From the NCBI GenBank assembly GCA_024277955.1, contig JAJRUE010000106.1, forward strand, positions 1 to 23,104: a stretch of DNA of 23,104 bases, written 5' to 3'. A program made the translations under genes and the position numbers. The DNA is from Alphaproteobacteria bacterium. GTDB taxonomy: Bacteria > Pseudomonadota > Alphaproteobacteria > Rhodobacterales > Rhodobacteraceae. The notes under the pieces were generated by a model. The model did not search any database, was not told the origin of the DNA, and was given only the letters and a program-made list of their open reading frames with translations. Positions 1-7,943 of this stretch are shown here, one piece after another (the stretch's first letter is position 1; each line of letters starts with the position of its first letter).

Positions 1-384
1 CTGTTTCGCCTCGACCCCGTTGACGAACAGCACCCCGTTTTTCACCTGAATCTTGTCGCCGGGCAGGCCGATCAGCCGTTTCACGTAATCTTCGCCGTTC
101 ACCGGGTGGCGGAACACCACCACGTCGCCCTGCTTGGGTTCACGCCCCAGGATCCGCCCCGAGATCGGGCACAGCGAAAACGGGCAGGACACGGCGGAAT
201 AGCCATAGGCCATCTTGTTGACGAACAGGAAATCGCCGATCAGCAGGGTGTCCTTCATCGAACTCGACGGGATCCAGAAGGGCTGAAAGAACAGCGTGCG
301 GAAAACCCCGGCGATCAACAGCGCGTAAACGACCGTCTTGATCGTTTCCATGATGCCGTCTTGTGTTTCCGCTGTGCTGGCCAT
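1..384 (-). CDS. lepB: Signal peptidase I (C-terminal part missing at window edge)
   Basis: Inner-membrane serine protease that removes signal peptides from exported proteins. The first 128 residues are in the window; the rest lies beyond base 1. A hydrophobic membrane anchor covers about residues 17-33. It is followed by the nucleophile motif IPSSSM (catalytic Ser about 42) and the general-base motif DYVKRLIGLPGD (Lys about 102), the Ser/Lys dyad of family S26. A C-x4-C pair at about 67 and 72 lies between the two boxes, in the variable periplasmic region, and might form a disulfide (inference). The start chosen is the ATG at 384, which puts a short cytoplasmic segment before the anchor, as usual. 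It follows acpS by 57 nt on the same strand and is probably the downstream part of the rpoZ-rsh-pdxJ-acpS operon. Confidence 0.95.
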   Translation of the reverse strand, partial: MASTAETQDGIMETIKTVVYALLIAGVFRTLFFQPFWIPSSSMKDTLLIGDFLFVNKMAYGYSAVSCPFSLCPISGRILGREPKQGDVVVFRHPVNGEDYVKRLIGLPGDKIQVKNGVLFVNGVEAKQ

Positions 385-441
385 CTGTTTTTCCTTGTTC
401 AAATCCGCGCCCCGGCTTCATGGTCAGGCGCGCGGGTGGAG

Positions 442-843
442 TCAAGCGATTGGCACCGCCTCGATGATCACAAAGGCCTGCGCCCAGGGGTGGTCGTCGG
501 TCAGGGTGACGTGGATACGGGCCTCGTGCCCCAGCGGGGTCATCTCGGCCAGCCGCTGGGCGGCCCAGCCGGTCAGGTGCATGCGCGGCTGGCCGCTGCG
601 CAGGTTGGTCACGGCCATGTCCTTCCAGGAAATCCCCATGCGCAGCCCGGTGCCCAGCGCCTTGGAGCAGGCCTCTTTCGCGGCCCAGCGTTTGGCATAG
701 GTGCCGGCCACGTCGCGGCGGCGCTCGGCCTTGGCCTGCTCGATCTCGGTGAACACGCGGTCGCGGAACCGGTCCCCGAACCGGTCCAGGGTCGCCTGGA
801 TGCGCTCGATGTTGGCAAGATCGGTGCCGATGCCAAGGATCAT
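442..843 (-). CDS. acpS: Holo-[acyl-carrier-protein] synthase
   Basis: Transfers the 4'-phosphopantetheine arm of coenzyme A to a serine of apo-ACP, activating it for fatty acid synthesis; cytoplasmic and Mg-dependent. The 133-residue length is normal for the AcpS family. The N-terminus MILGIGTDLANIERI carries the metal-binding Asp (residue 8), and the second signature RWAAKEACSKALGTG carries the metal-binding Glu (residue 57). The ATG at 843 begins directly at the conserved first strand, so the start is firm. It lies 40 nt after pdxJ and 57 nt before lepB, the pdxJ-acpS-lepB order common in alphaproteobacteria. Confidence 0.97.
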   Translation of the reverse strand: MILGIGTDLANIERIQATLDRFGDRFRDRVFTEIEQAKAERRRDVAGTYAKRWAAKEACSKALGTGLRMGISWKDMAVTNLRSGQPRMHLTGWAAQRLAEMTPLGHEARIHVTLTDDHPWAQAFVIIEAVPIA

Positions 844-883
844 CGCGAACAGCCCCCCGGCATGGCGCCGCGCTGTCCGCGCA

Positions 884-1642
884 TCACGCGCGTGCCTCGT
901 CCATCAGCCGGCGCATTTCCCTGATCGCGGCTTCCAGTCCGACGAAGATCGCTTCGCCGATCAGGAAATGGCCGATGTTGAGCTCCATCACCTCGGGAAA
1001 TTCGGCGACCGGCTTTACCGTGTCATAGGTGAACCCGTGGCCCGCGTGCACTTCCAGCCCCAGCGAATGCCCGTAGGCGGACATGTCGCGCAGGCGCTCG
1101 AGCTCGGCGGCGCTTTCGTCGAAACGGCCTTCTGAAAACGAATCGCAATAGGCGCCGGCGTGCAGTTCGACGACCTGGGCGCCGATCCGCTGCGCCGCCT
1201 CGACCTGGGCCCGGTCGGCGGCGACGAACATCGACACCCGGCAACCGGCGTCGCGCAGGGGCGCGATGAAATGCGCCAGCCGGTTTTCGTCGCGCGCCAC
1301 ATCGAGACCGCCTTCGGTGGTCAGTTCCTCGCGCTTTTCGGGCACGATGCACACCGCATGCGGCTTGTGGCGCAGGGCGATCGCCTGCATTTCGTCGGTG
1401 GGGGCCATTTCAAAGTTCAGCGGCACCCGCAGCACCTCCATCAGCCGGTCGATGTCGCTGTCGGAAATATGGCGCCGGTCCTCGCGCAGATGCGCGGTGA
1501 TGCCATCTGCGCCGGCGGCTTCGGCCAGCTGCGCGGCGCGCACCGGATCCGGGTAGGCGCTGCCGCGCGCGTTGCGCACGGTGGCGACGTGGTCGATGTT
1601 GACGCCCAGGCGAATTCGGCCCAGCGGTTCTGTCCCAGCCAT
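884..1642 (-). CDS. pdxJ: Pyridoxine 5'-phosphate synthase
   Basis: Condenses 1-deoxy-D-xylulose 5-phosphate with 3-amino-2-oxopropyl phosphate to give pyridoxine 5'-phosphate, the last ring-forming step of DXP-dependent vitamin B6 synthesis; a cytoplasmic TIM-barrel enzyme. Family signatures include LGVNIDHVATVRNARG near the N-terminus, the ITAHLREDRRHI segment, NFEMAPTDEM, EKREELTTEGGLDV, and a C-terminal HAGHGFTYDTV followed by ELNIGHFLIGEAIF. At 252 residues the length is typical. I chose the ATG at 1642 because the reading frame extends much further upstream into the DUF2062 gene, but similarity to the family begins about 10 residues after this Met. It lies 41 nt downstream of the DUF2062 gene and 40 nt upstream of acpS. 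Confidence 0.96.
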   Translation of the reverse strand: MAGTEPLGRIRLGVNIDHVATVRNARGSAYPDPVRAAQLAEAAGADGITAHLREDRRHISDSDIDRLMEVLRVPLNFEMAPTDEMQAIALRHKPHAVCIVPEKREELTTEGGLDVARDENRLAHFIAPLRDAGCRVSMFVAADRAQVEAAQRIGAQVVELHAGAYCDSFSEGRFDESAAELERLRDMSAYGHSLGLEVHAGHGFTYDTVKPVAEFPEVMELNIGHFLIGEAIFVGLEAAIREMRRLMDEARA

Positions 1643-1683
1643 GATCCTGATCCTTCGTGGTTGCGGTCCGCGCGGCGCCGAGA

Positions 1684-2334
1684 TTAGAGGTTTTCGCCCG
1701 ATGCGCCAGCCTTGGAAAGACGCGCCGCCCGCTGTTTTTCGTATTTTTTCTTGAGCCGCTTGATCCGGCGCACCTGGTAGGCGGTGAACACCGGACGGGT
1801 GGCGAAATAAAAGAACACCGCGGTGATGAACCCCGGGATCAGCCCGCCGACGAGATAGGGCAGGAACACCCGGTGGAAAAACCGCAGCAGCCAGTCCCAT
1901 TGGGCGACATCATCGGTAAAGATCGCCTTCATGTTCATCCAGAGTTCCAGCGAGGCGTTGGAAAACGACCCGACGATGGCGTGCAGCTGCATCCCCCCCG
2001 GCAGGCCAAGCATCCAGCTTCCCAGGTCGAGCGAAATCGTCGCGATGATCGGGAATGTGAACGGGTTGCCAAAGAACGTCGCCAGGATCGCGGCCATGAT
2101 GTTGCCGCGGATCATCAGCGCCAGCAGCGTCGCCAGCACGAAATGAAAGCCGAAAAACGGCGTGAAACAGACGAAGACGCCGCAGGCCACGCCGCGCGCG
2201 ATCCGGTGCGGCGGGTCCGGCAGGCGGCGGATGCGGTGCAGGATGTAACTGGCCGCGCGAATCCAGCCGCCGCGCGGGTAGATACCTTCGGCCACCCGGC
2301 GCGAAAACGACCGCTCTTTGCGCCGCTTGAACAC
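1684..2334 (-). CDS. DUF2062 membrane protein
   Basis: Protein of 216 residues in the DUF2062 family; no biochemical function is established. Residues about 1-45 are basic and cytosolic-looking. The family core follows, with RIARGVACGVFVCFTPFFGFHF (about 45-65) leading into membrane segments about 46-75 and 80-108, the FFGNPFTFP signature (about 87-95), and a last segment about 158-180. The C-terminus is strongly basic (RRIKRLKKKYEKQR). The start is GTG at 2334, with an AGGAG ribosome-binding site at 2344-2348, nine bases upstream in the 18-nt gap after rsh. Its place between rsh and pdxJ is conserved in related bacteria, but I infer no functional link from that. Confidence 0.88.
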   Translation of the reverse strand: MFKRRKERSFSRRVAEGIYPRGGWIRAASYILHRIRRLPDPPHRIARGVACGVFVCFTPFFGFHFVLATLLALMIRGNIMAAILATFFGNPFTFPIIATISLDLGSWMLGLPGGMQLHAIVGSFSNASLELWMNMKAIFTDDVAQWDWLLRFFHRVFLPYLVGGLIPGFITAVFFYFATRPVFTAYQVRRIKRLKKKYEKQRAARLSKAGASGENL

Positions 2335-2352
2335 TTGGGTCCACTCCTGGGT

Positions 2353-4470
2353 TCAGGGCTTGCGCCCGACATCGCGAAAACGCTCGATCGAGGCCACGTC
2401 GCTTTCCGCCTCGAGTGCAAGCATGATCGCATGCAGATGTTCAACATCGCGCAGTTCGACGTCGACAATAAGACGGAAAAAGTCCGGTTTCCGGTCAAGA
2501 AAGTGCAAGTCCGAGATATTGGCATGCTGTTCGCCGATCAAGGTGCAAATTCGCCCCAGCACGCCGGCGTCGTTGCGGATGGTCAGATCCAGGCTGACGA
2601 TGTTCACCGGCGCATGGGTGCCGCTGTGCCACTGCAGGTCGACCCAGCGGTGCGACTGTTCCTCGAATTCGGCAAGCGCTTCGCAGTCGATGGCATGGAT
2701 CACCACGCCCTGACCGCGGTAGGTGATGCCGACGATGCGTTCGCCGGGCACCGGCTGGCAGCAGGCGGCGCGCTTGAAGGTCTGGTTGGGTTCCAGCCCG
2801 ACCACGGCGCGCTTGGGTTCGACTTCGTCGCCGCCCTGGTCAAGCTCGGGGTAGAGCGCTTCGATCACGTCGCGCGCCGGCAGTTCCGCAGCCCCGATGC
2901 GGGCCAGCAGATCCGCCGCCGATTTCAGCCCCAGCTGCTTGGCCGCGGTCGCCAGCGCCTTGTCGGTGGCCTTCTTGCCGACATGGTCGAAGGCCACGCG
3001 CGCCAGTTCGCGCCCGAGCTTAATGAAACGTTCGCGGTCTTCTTCGCGCAGCCGCCGGCGGATCGCCGCCTTGGCGCGGCCGGTCACCACGATATCCACC
3101 CAGCTCGACTGCGGGGTCTGGCCTTCGGCAGTGATGATTTCCACCGACTGGCCGTTTTTCAACCGGGTCCACAACGGCACCCTGATACCATCGACGCGCG
3201 CGCCCACGCAGCTGTCGCCGATCCGGGTGTGGATCGCATAGGCATAGTCCAGCGGCGTCGCCCCGCGCGGCAGCTTCACCACGTCGCCCTTGGGGGTAAA
3301 GCAGAACACCTGGTCGGCATACATCTCAAGCTTGACGTGTTCCAGAAACTCGCCGTGGTCGTCGGCGTTGTCAAAGCGTTCGGCCAGGCTGTTGATCCAT
3401 TTCTTGGTATCCACCAGGAACGGGTTTTCCGTGCGCTCGCCATCGCGGTAGGCCCAATGCGCGGCGACGCCGACCTCGGCCACCTCGTTCATCTGGCGGG
3501 TGCGGATCTGCACCTCGACCCGCTTGCCGTCGCGCCCGTAAACCGTGGTGTGGATCGACCGGTAGCCGTTGGATTTCGGCTGGCTGATATAGTCCTTGAA
3601 CCGCCCCGGCACCGCCCGCCAGCGCTGGTGGATGGCGCCCAGAACGCGGTAGCAGTCGGCTTCGTTTTCGGTGATGATGCGAAACCCGTAGATGTCGGAC
3701 AGGCGCGAAAACCCCTGGTCCTTCTTTTCCATCTTGCGCCAGATCGAATAGGGCTTCTTCGCCCGGCCAAAAACATCGGCTTCGATCCCCGCCTTTTCCA
3801 GTTCCAGCCGGATGTCGTTGGTGATCTTGTGGATCACATCGCCGGTCTCGCGCTGCAGCGTGATGAACCGGCGCATGATCGAATTGCGCGCTTCCGAGTT
3901 GAGAACCCGAAAGGCCAGGTCTTCGAGTTCCTCGCGCATCCACTGCATCCCCATGCGCCCGGCCAGCGGCGCGTAGATGTCCATGGTTTCGCGCGCCTTG
4001 CCCAGTTGCTTTTCCGGGCGCATCGACCGGATGGTGCGCATGTTGTGCAGCCGGTCGGCCAGCTTGACCAGAATGACCCGCAGATCCTTGGACATGGCCA
4101 TGAACAGCTTGCGGAAATTCTCGGCCTGCTTGGTTTCGGTGGAGTTGAGCTGCAGGTTGGTCAGCTTGGTGACCCCGTCGACCAGTTCGGCGATCTCTTC
4201 GCCGAACATTTCGGCAATCTCGCGATAGGTCGAACGGGTGTCCTCGATCGTGTCGTGCAACAGCGCCGTGATGATCGTCGCGTCATCCAGCCGCTGTTCG
4301 GTCAGGATCGCCGCCACCGCCACGGGATGCGAGAAATATTCTTCGCCCGAATGGCGGAACTGACCCTCGTGCATCTTGCGCCCGTAGGCATAGGCCTTGC
4401 GGATCAGATCGGCATTGGTATGGGGGTTGTAGTTGCGGACCAGCGCGATCAGGTCTTCGACATCGATCAT
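2353..4470 (-). CDS. rsh: Bifunctional (p)ppGpp synthetase/hydrolase (RelA/SpoT, Rsh)
   Basis: Makes and degrades the stringent-response alarmones ppGpp and pppGpp. It is 705 residues, normal for a long RSH. Domains in order: an HD hydrolase (about 20-195) with intact His48 and the His72-Asp73 pair in ALLHDTIEDT; a synthetase domain (about 230-345) with DIYGFRIIT, SNGYRSIHT and EVQIRT; a TGS domain (about 386-447); a conserved zinc-finger/CC region with adjacent Cys570-Cys571; and a C-terminal ACT domain (about 622-697). The synthetase carries RFKD at about 290-293, the RxKD form seen in bifunctional enzymes rather than the ExDD form of RelA. I therefore predict both activities, and this is probably the sole long RSH, as usual in alphaproteobacteria. 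It follows rpoZ by 31 nt, the same pairing as in E. coli rpoZ-spoT. Confidence 0.97.
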   Translation of the reverse strand: MIDVEDLIALVRNYNPHTNADLIRKAYAYGRKMHEGQFRHSGEEYFSHPVAVAAILTEQRLDDATIITALLHDTIEDTRSTYREIAEMFGEEIAELVDGVTKLTNLQLNSTETKQAENFRKLFMAMSKDLRVILVKLADRLHNMRTIRSMRPEKQLGKARETMDIYAPLAGRMGMQWMREELEDLAFRVLNSEARNSIMRRFITLQRETGDVIHKITNDIRLELEKAGIEADVFGRAKKPYSIWRKMEKKDQGFSRLSDIYGFRIITENEADCYRVLGAIHQRWRAVPGRFKDYISQPKSNGYRSIHTTVYGRDGKRVEVQIRTRQMNEVAEVGVAAHWAYRDGERTENPFLVDTKKWINSLAERFDNADDHGEFLEHVKLEMYADQVFCFTPKGDVVKLPRGATPLDYAYAIHTRIGDSCVGARVDGIRVPLWTRLKNGQSVEIITAEGQTPQSSWVDIVVTGRAKAAIRRRLREEDRERFIKLGRELARVAFDHVGKKATDKALATAAKQLGLKSAADLLARIGAAELPARDVIEALYPELDQGGDEVEPKRAVVGLEPNQTFKRAACCQPVPGERIVGITYRGQGVVIHAIDCEALAEFEEQSHRWVDLQWHSGTHAPVNIVSLDLTIRNDAGVLGRICTLIGEQHANISDLHFLDRKPDFFRLIVDVELRDVEHLHAIMLALEAESDVASIERFRDVGRKP

Positions 4471-4501
4471 GCAGTCCGCACCCTTTGGCGCGACGCGCCG
4501 G

Positions 4502-4855
4502 CTATTCCTGCCCTTGCGCTTCCATGAGCGCGCGCAGCAGGTTTTCTTCGCTCATGTCGTCTTCGGCGGGCTTGTCGGCCTCGGCCCCCATCAGAAGCGC
4601 CATCGCGTCTTCTTCCGGTTCGTCCACCTCGATCTGGGTCTGGTGGCTTTCGATCATCCGTTCGCGCAGCTCGTCGGCGGACTGGGTTTCCTCGGCAATC
4701 TCGCGCAGCGCCACGACCGGGTTCTTGTCGTTGTCGCGTTCCACCGTGATCGGCGCACCGGCGGCAATCTCGCGCGCCCGGTGGGAGGCAAGCATGACCA
4801 GTTCAAACCGGTTCGGAACCTTGTCAACGCAATCTTCAACCGTCACGCGGGCCAT
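4502..4855 (-). CDS. rpoZ: DNA-directed RNA polymerase omega subunit
   Basis: Small RNA polymerase subunit that supports folding of beta' and, in many proteobacteria, forms part of a ppGpp-binding site. Its 117 residues begin with the diagnostic MARVTVEDCVDKVPNRFELVMLA, followed by HRAREIAAG and NPVVALREIAE. The remaining 50 or so residues form an acidic, low-complexity tail typical of alphaproteobacterial omega. The ATG at 4855 is preceded by GGAGTG-like purines. It is first in the minus-strand operon with rsh 31 nt downstream, so the polymerase subunit that senses ppGpp and the enzyme that makes it are co-expressed. Confidence 0.97.
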   Translation of the reverse strand: MARVTVEDCVDKVPNRFELVMLASHRAREIAAGAPITVERDNDKNPVVALREIAEETQSADELRERMIESHQTQIEVDEPEEDAMALLMGAEADKPAEDDMSEENLLRALMEAQGQE

Positions 4856-4896
4856 CTTGGCACTCCATTTCCATTGGCGGGAGGTGTCGAAGCGTC

Positions 4897-4925
4897 TATT
4901 TAGGCGCTTTGCCCCCCCTTGACAA
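4897..4925 (-). promoter_or_regulatory. Candidate sigma-70 promoter of the rpoZ-rsh operon
   Basis: On the minus strand TTGTCA (4920-4925, five of six matches to TTGACA) is separated by exactly 17 bases from TAAATA (4897-4902, a weaker -10). It lies about 40 nt before the rpoZ start, in the gap after folK. The spacer contains a run of seven G residues. Predicted from sequence only. Confidence 0.5.
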
Positions 4926-4953
4926 GCGACAAATCAGTGGTTTTTGCGCCATG

Positions 4954-5571
4954 TTACAGGGGTGTGATCCCGTCCAGCGCGCCTTTTGGCAGCCGGTCCA
5001 GCATTTCGCGCACGCTCAGCCCCAGAACCGGGTGACGCCAGTCCGGCGCCACGTCGGCCAGGGGAATCAGCACGAATCCACGGTCCTGCAGGCGCGGGTG
5101 CGGCACGATCAGCCCGTCAGGCACCTCGCGGCGCTGCGCTTCGGGCGACAACCTCTGCCAGCGGGTGTATGTCTGAAGGTCGGGCAGCACCGCGTCGCCG
5201 ATCGCCAGAATATCGATGTCCAGCGTGCGCGCACCCCAGCGCGCATGCCGCACCCGGCCCGAAAGGCGCTCGATCTCTTTCAGCCCGGCCAGCAGATCGG
5301 GCGGCGTCAGAGCGCTGTCGCAGCGCACCGCCGCGTTCACGAAATCCGGGCCGGAACCGGGCGGAAACGCCGGCGTCCGGAACAGCCGCGACACCGCATG
5401 AACTTCAACCCCGCGGTTAACCATTTCGCCAATGGCGTGGCGTATCGTGCGTTCCGGAGACCCCAGATCGGAGGATAAATTGCCACCCATTGCCAAAAGT
5501 ACAGGCCCGCCCGTCTCTTTTCCGGCAGGCAGGCCAAAATTATCCGTTACTGCATCTTGCGACGTGGTCAT
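4954..5571 (-). CDS. folK: 2-amino-4-hydroxy-6-hydroxymethyldihydropteridine pyrophosphokinase
   Basis: Transfers pyrophosphate from ATP to 6-hydroxymethyl-7,8-dihydropterin in folate synthesis. Family landmarks are LLAMGGNLSSDLGSPE (substrate-binding loop, usually ALGSNLG), SRLFRTPAFPPGSGPDFVNAAV, and the signature RHARWGARTLDIDILAI with its metal-binding Asp pair, followed by VPHPRLQDRGFVLIPLADVAP. The stop is TAA at 4954. With the ATG at 5571 there are about 25 residues before the conserved core, somewhat long for the family. No good Shine-Dalgarno precedes either this Met or the internal Met just before GGNLSS, so the start is uncertain. It lies 98 nt upstream of rpoZ, and the candidate rpoZ promoter falls in that gap. 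Confidence 0.94.
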   Translation of the reverse strand: MTTSQDAVTDNFGLPAGKETGGPVLLAMGGNLSSDLGSPERTIRHAIGEMVNRGVEVHAVSRLFRTPAFPPGSGPDFVNAAVRCDSALTPPDLLAGLKEIERLSGRVRHARWGARTLDIDILAIGDAVLPDLQTYTRWQRLSPEAQRREVPDGLIVPHPRLQDRGFVLIPLADVAPDWRHPVLGLSVREMLDRLPKGALDGITPL

Positions 5572-5664
5572 TTTGAGTTACGTTAGCCCTGTTTCGCCAG
5601 TTCCACCTTATTAGACAAACCACTCACGGACGAAATGGCGAATCCAATTATGGAAGGACCGATT

Positions 5665-6237
5665 ATGTTTTACCGAGACGAACGGCTGGCGCTGTTCATT
5701 GACGGGTCGAACCTCTACGCCGCGGCCAAGGCGCTGGGCTTTGACATCGACTACAAGCTGTTGCGCCAGGAATTCATGCGCCGGGGCAAGTTGCTGCGCG
5801 CGTTCTACTACACGGCCCTGCTCGAAAACGATGACTATTCGCCGATCCGTCCGCTCGTGGATTGGTTGAATTACAATGGCTTCACCATGGTCACCAAGCC
5901 GGCCAAGGAATACATCGACAGCCAGGGCCGCCGCAAGGTCAAGGGCAACATGGACATCGAACTGACGGTGAACGCGATGGAAATCGCGCCGCATGTGGAT
6001 CACATCGTCCTGTTTTCCGGCGACGGCGATTTCCGCCCTCTGGTCGAAAGCCTGCAACGGCTGGGCGTGCGCGTTTCGGTGGTTTCGACGATCCGTTCGC
6101 AACCGCCGATGATCGCCGATGAACTGCGCCGCCAGGCCGACAATTTCATCGAGCTGGAAGAGCTCAAGGACGTGGTCGGCCGGCCACCGCGCGAGCCGCG
6201 CGAAACGGTCTATGTCAGCGAAACCCAACGCGACTGA
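5665..6237 (+). CDS. NYN (LabA/DUF88-like) domain protein
   Basis: Single-domain protein of 190 residues with a PIN-like NYN fold; the family is thought to be metal-dependent ribonucleases, but the substrate of this one is unknown. The conserved acidic set is visible: LFIDGSNLY (Asp13), KGNMDIELTV (Asp97), and FSGDGDFRPLV (Asp120 and Asp122). The tail after about residue 175 is charged and unconserved-looking. I chose ATG 5665 over upstream in-frame ATGs at 5635 and 5650 because a GGAAGGA Shine-Dalgarno lies at the right distance before it, and MFYRDERLALFIDGSN matches the usual start of close family members. It is divergent from folK and separated from ispH by 168 nt, so it is probably monocistronic. 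Confidence 0.9.
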   Translation: MFYRDERLALFIDGSNLYAAAKALGFDIDYKLLRQEFMRRGKLLRAFYYTALLENDDYSPIRPLVDWLNYNGFTMVTKPAKEYIDSQGRRKVKGNMDIELTVNAMEIAPHVDHIVLFSGDGDFRPLVESLQRLGVRVSVVSTIRSQPPMIADELRRQADNFIELEELKDVVGRPPREPRETVYVSETQRD

Positions 6238-6293
6238 TCCCCTGGTCCGCCGGGGCCGCCGCTTGTGCGCGCCCTGGCGAACCGGCAATCCGA

Positions 6294-6321
6294 TTGACTT
6301 GCCCGTCGCCTGTCATGTTTA
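6294..6321 (+). promoter_or_regulatory. Candidate promoter upstream of ispH
   Basis: TTGACT (6294-6299, five of six to TTGACA) is followed 16 bases later by the weak -10 TGTTTA (6316-6321). It is the best promoter-like pair in the 168-nt gap between the NYN gene and ispH, about 85 nt before the ispH start. The rest of the gap is GC-rich, with no obvious gene. Confidence 0.35.
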
Positions 6322-6405
6322 ACGGCCCGGCACACCGACCACGGTCTGCGCCCGCCCCGTGACCCCGGCCAGCCAGACCGGCCACAAAAAACCGACGGAC
6401 CCGCC

Positions 6406-7356
6406 ATGACACGACCTGCCCTAGCGCTGTATCTTGCCGCCCCGCGCGGGTTTTGCGCCGGTGTCGACCGGGCGGTGAAGATCGTCGAGATGGCGATCGA
6501 AAAATGGGGCGCCCCGGTCTATGTGCGCCACGAGATCGTGCACAACAAATACGTTGTCGACAGCCTGCGCGACCTGGGCGCGGTCTTTGTCGAAAGCCTG
6601 ACCGACTGCCCCGACGACCGGCCGGTGGTGTTTTCCGCCCACGGGGTGCCCAAATCGGTGCCCGCCGCCGCCGAGCAGCGCAAGATGATCTATGTGGACG
6701 CAACCTGCCCGCTGGTCTCGAAGGTGCATATCGAGGCCGAGCGTCACCGCGAAAGCGGCCGCCAGATGGTGATGATCGGCCATGCCGGCCACCCGGAAAC
6801 CATCGGCACCATGGGCCAGCTGCCCCCCGGCGAAGTACTGCTGGTGGAAACCGCCGCGGATGTGGCGCAGCTACAGGTGCGCGACCCGGACAGGCTGGCC
6901 TTCATCACCCAGACCACGCTTTCGGTAGATGACACGGTGGAAATCGTCGCCGCGCTCAAGGCCCGGTTTCCCGCCATCGTCGGCCCCCACAAAGAAGACA
7001 TCTGCTACGCCACCACCAACCGGCAGACGGCGGTCAAGGAAATCGCCGGCAGGATCGACGCGCTGCTGGTGATCGGGGCGCCGAACTCTTCGAACTCGCG
7101 CCGGCTGGTCGAGGTCGGCAAGGCGGCGGGCTGCGATTATGCGCAACTGGTGCAGCGCGCCGGCGACATCGACTGGCGGGCGCTCAAGGGGATCGGGGCC
7201 GTGGGGATCACCGCCGGGGCCTCGGCGCCCGAAGTGCTGGTGGACGAGGTGATCGACGCATTTCGCGCCCGTTACGAGGTAACCATGCACCGGGTCGAGA
7301 CCGCCCGCGAAGACGTTTCGTTCAAGGTGCCCCGCGTTTTGAGAACCCCGGCATGA
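6406..7356 (+). CDS. ispH: 4-hydroxy-3-methylbut-2-enyl diphosphate reductase
   Basis: Last enzyme of the MEP pathway: an iron-sulfur enzyme reducing HMBPP to isopentenyl and dimethylallyl diphosphate. The three cluster-ligating cysteines are present: Cys17 in PRGFCAGVDRA, Cys101 in VDATCPLVSKVH, and Cys200 in EDICYATTNRQ. Also present are substrate-binding His46 (HEIVHN), His79 (FSAHGVP), the GHAGHPET loop with Glu131, and APNSSNSRRL near the C-terminal third. At 316 residues it is the usual length. The start Met is directly before the conserved LYLAAPRGFCAGV region. Its last codons overlap the start of the downstream methyltransferase by four bases (ATGA), implying translational coupling with that gene and then rnhA. 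Confidence 0.97.
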   Translation: MTRPALALYLAAPRGFCAGVDRAVKIVEMAIEKWGAPVYVRHEIVHNKYVVDSLRDLGAVFVESLTDCPDDRPVVFSAHGVPKSVPAAAEQRKMIYVDATCPLVSKVHIEAERHRESGRQMVMIGHAGHPETIGTMGQLPPGEVLLVETAADVAQLQVRDPDRLAFITQTTLSVDDTVEIVAALKARFPAIVGPHKEDICYATTNRQTAVKEIAGRIDALLVIGAPNSSNSRRLVEVGKAAGCDYAQLVQRAGDIDWRALKGIGAVGITAGASAPEVLVDEVIDAFRARYEVTMHRVETAREDVSFKVPRVLRTPA

Positions 7357-7943
7357 GCGCCGACGCCGCGACGGTTGCGGTCTATGACGCCCGGGCCGAC
7401 GACTATGCCGCGATGGCGCCGGGCGCCGTGGAAGACGGGCTGTTGTCGCGCTTTGTCGCGGCGCTGGACCGGGGCGCGCCGGTGCTCGACCTGGGCTGCG
7501 GTCCCGGCCGGGCGGCGGTGGCGATGCATGCCGCCGGCCTTGCGGTCGAAGCCACCGACGCATCCGCCGAGATGGTGCGCCTTGCCCGCGCCGCCGGCGT
7601 GAACGCCCGCCGGGCCCGGTTCAGCGACCTGGACGCGCAGGCGGCCTATGCCGGCATCTGGGCCAGCTTCAGCCTGCTGCACGCCCCGCGCCGGGATTTC
7701 CCCGGCCTGCTGGACGCGCTCCACCGGGCGCTGAAGCCGGGCGGGCTGCTGTTTCTGGGCATGAAGCTTGGCACCGGCGAAAAGCGCGACGCGCTGGGGC
7801 GCCGCTACGCCTATTACGACGCCGAAGAACTGGACAGGCTGCTGCGCGACGCCGGCTTTGCCCCGCAGCCGCCAGACCTGTGGTCCGGTGCGGGCCTGGC
7901 AGGCGGCACCGACCCCTGCATCGGGATTTTCGCTCATGGCTGA
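7353..7943 (+). CDS. Class I SAM-dependent methyltransferase
   Basis: Protein of 196 residues with a Rossmann-type methyltransferase fold. Motif I is VLDLGCGPGRAAVAMHAAG (about 44-62), followed by an acidic motif II (VEATDAS), motif post-II around MVRLARAAGV, motif IV (IWASFSLLHAPR) and a motif resembling HRALKPGGLLFLGMKLG (about 123-140). The substrate cannot be told from sequence; the SFSLLHAPR/LKPGG pattern is shared by many small-molecule methyltransferases of the UbiE/Methyltransf_11/25 type. It sits between ispH and rnhA with ATGA overlap upstream and an eight-base overlap with rnhA downstream. It is therefore cotranslated with both, though this does not fix its role. Confidence 0.88.
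   Translation: MSADAATVAVYDARADDYAAMAPGAVEDGLLSRFVAALDRGAPVLDLGCGPGRAAVAMHAAGLAVEATDASAEMVRLARAAGVNARRARFSDLDAQAAYAGIWASFSLLHAPRRDFPGLLDALHRALKPGGLLFLGMKLGTGEKRDALGRRYAYYDAEELDRLLRDAGFAPQPPDLWSGAGLAGGTDPCIGIFAHG

Noticed and set aside
106..924. 272-codon open frame on the plus strand
   Set aside because: Antisense to lepB and acpS, with no recognisable domain and biased composition.
1657..4527. 956-codon open frame on the plus strand
   Set aside because: It lies fully antisense to rsh, the DUF2062 gene and part of pdxJ, all of which have clear family motifs. Its composition (His, Gln, Arg, Pro, Val rich) is typical of antisense frames in high-GC DNA.
4919..4925. TTGACA -35 on the plus strand
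   Set aside because: No reasonable -10 follows at 16-18 bases and no plus-strand gene follows. The element is better read as TTGTCA on the minus strand for rpoZ.
5415..5424. TTAACCAT-like CtrA half-site
   Set aside because: It lies inside folK and lacks a second TTAA at seven bases, so it is probably coincidental.
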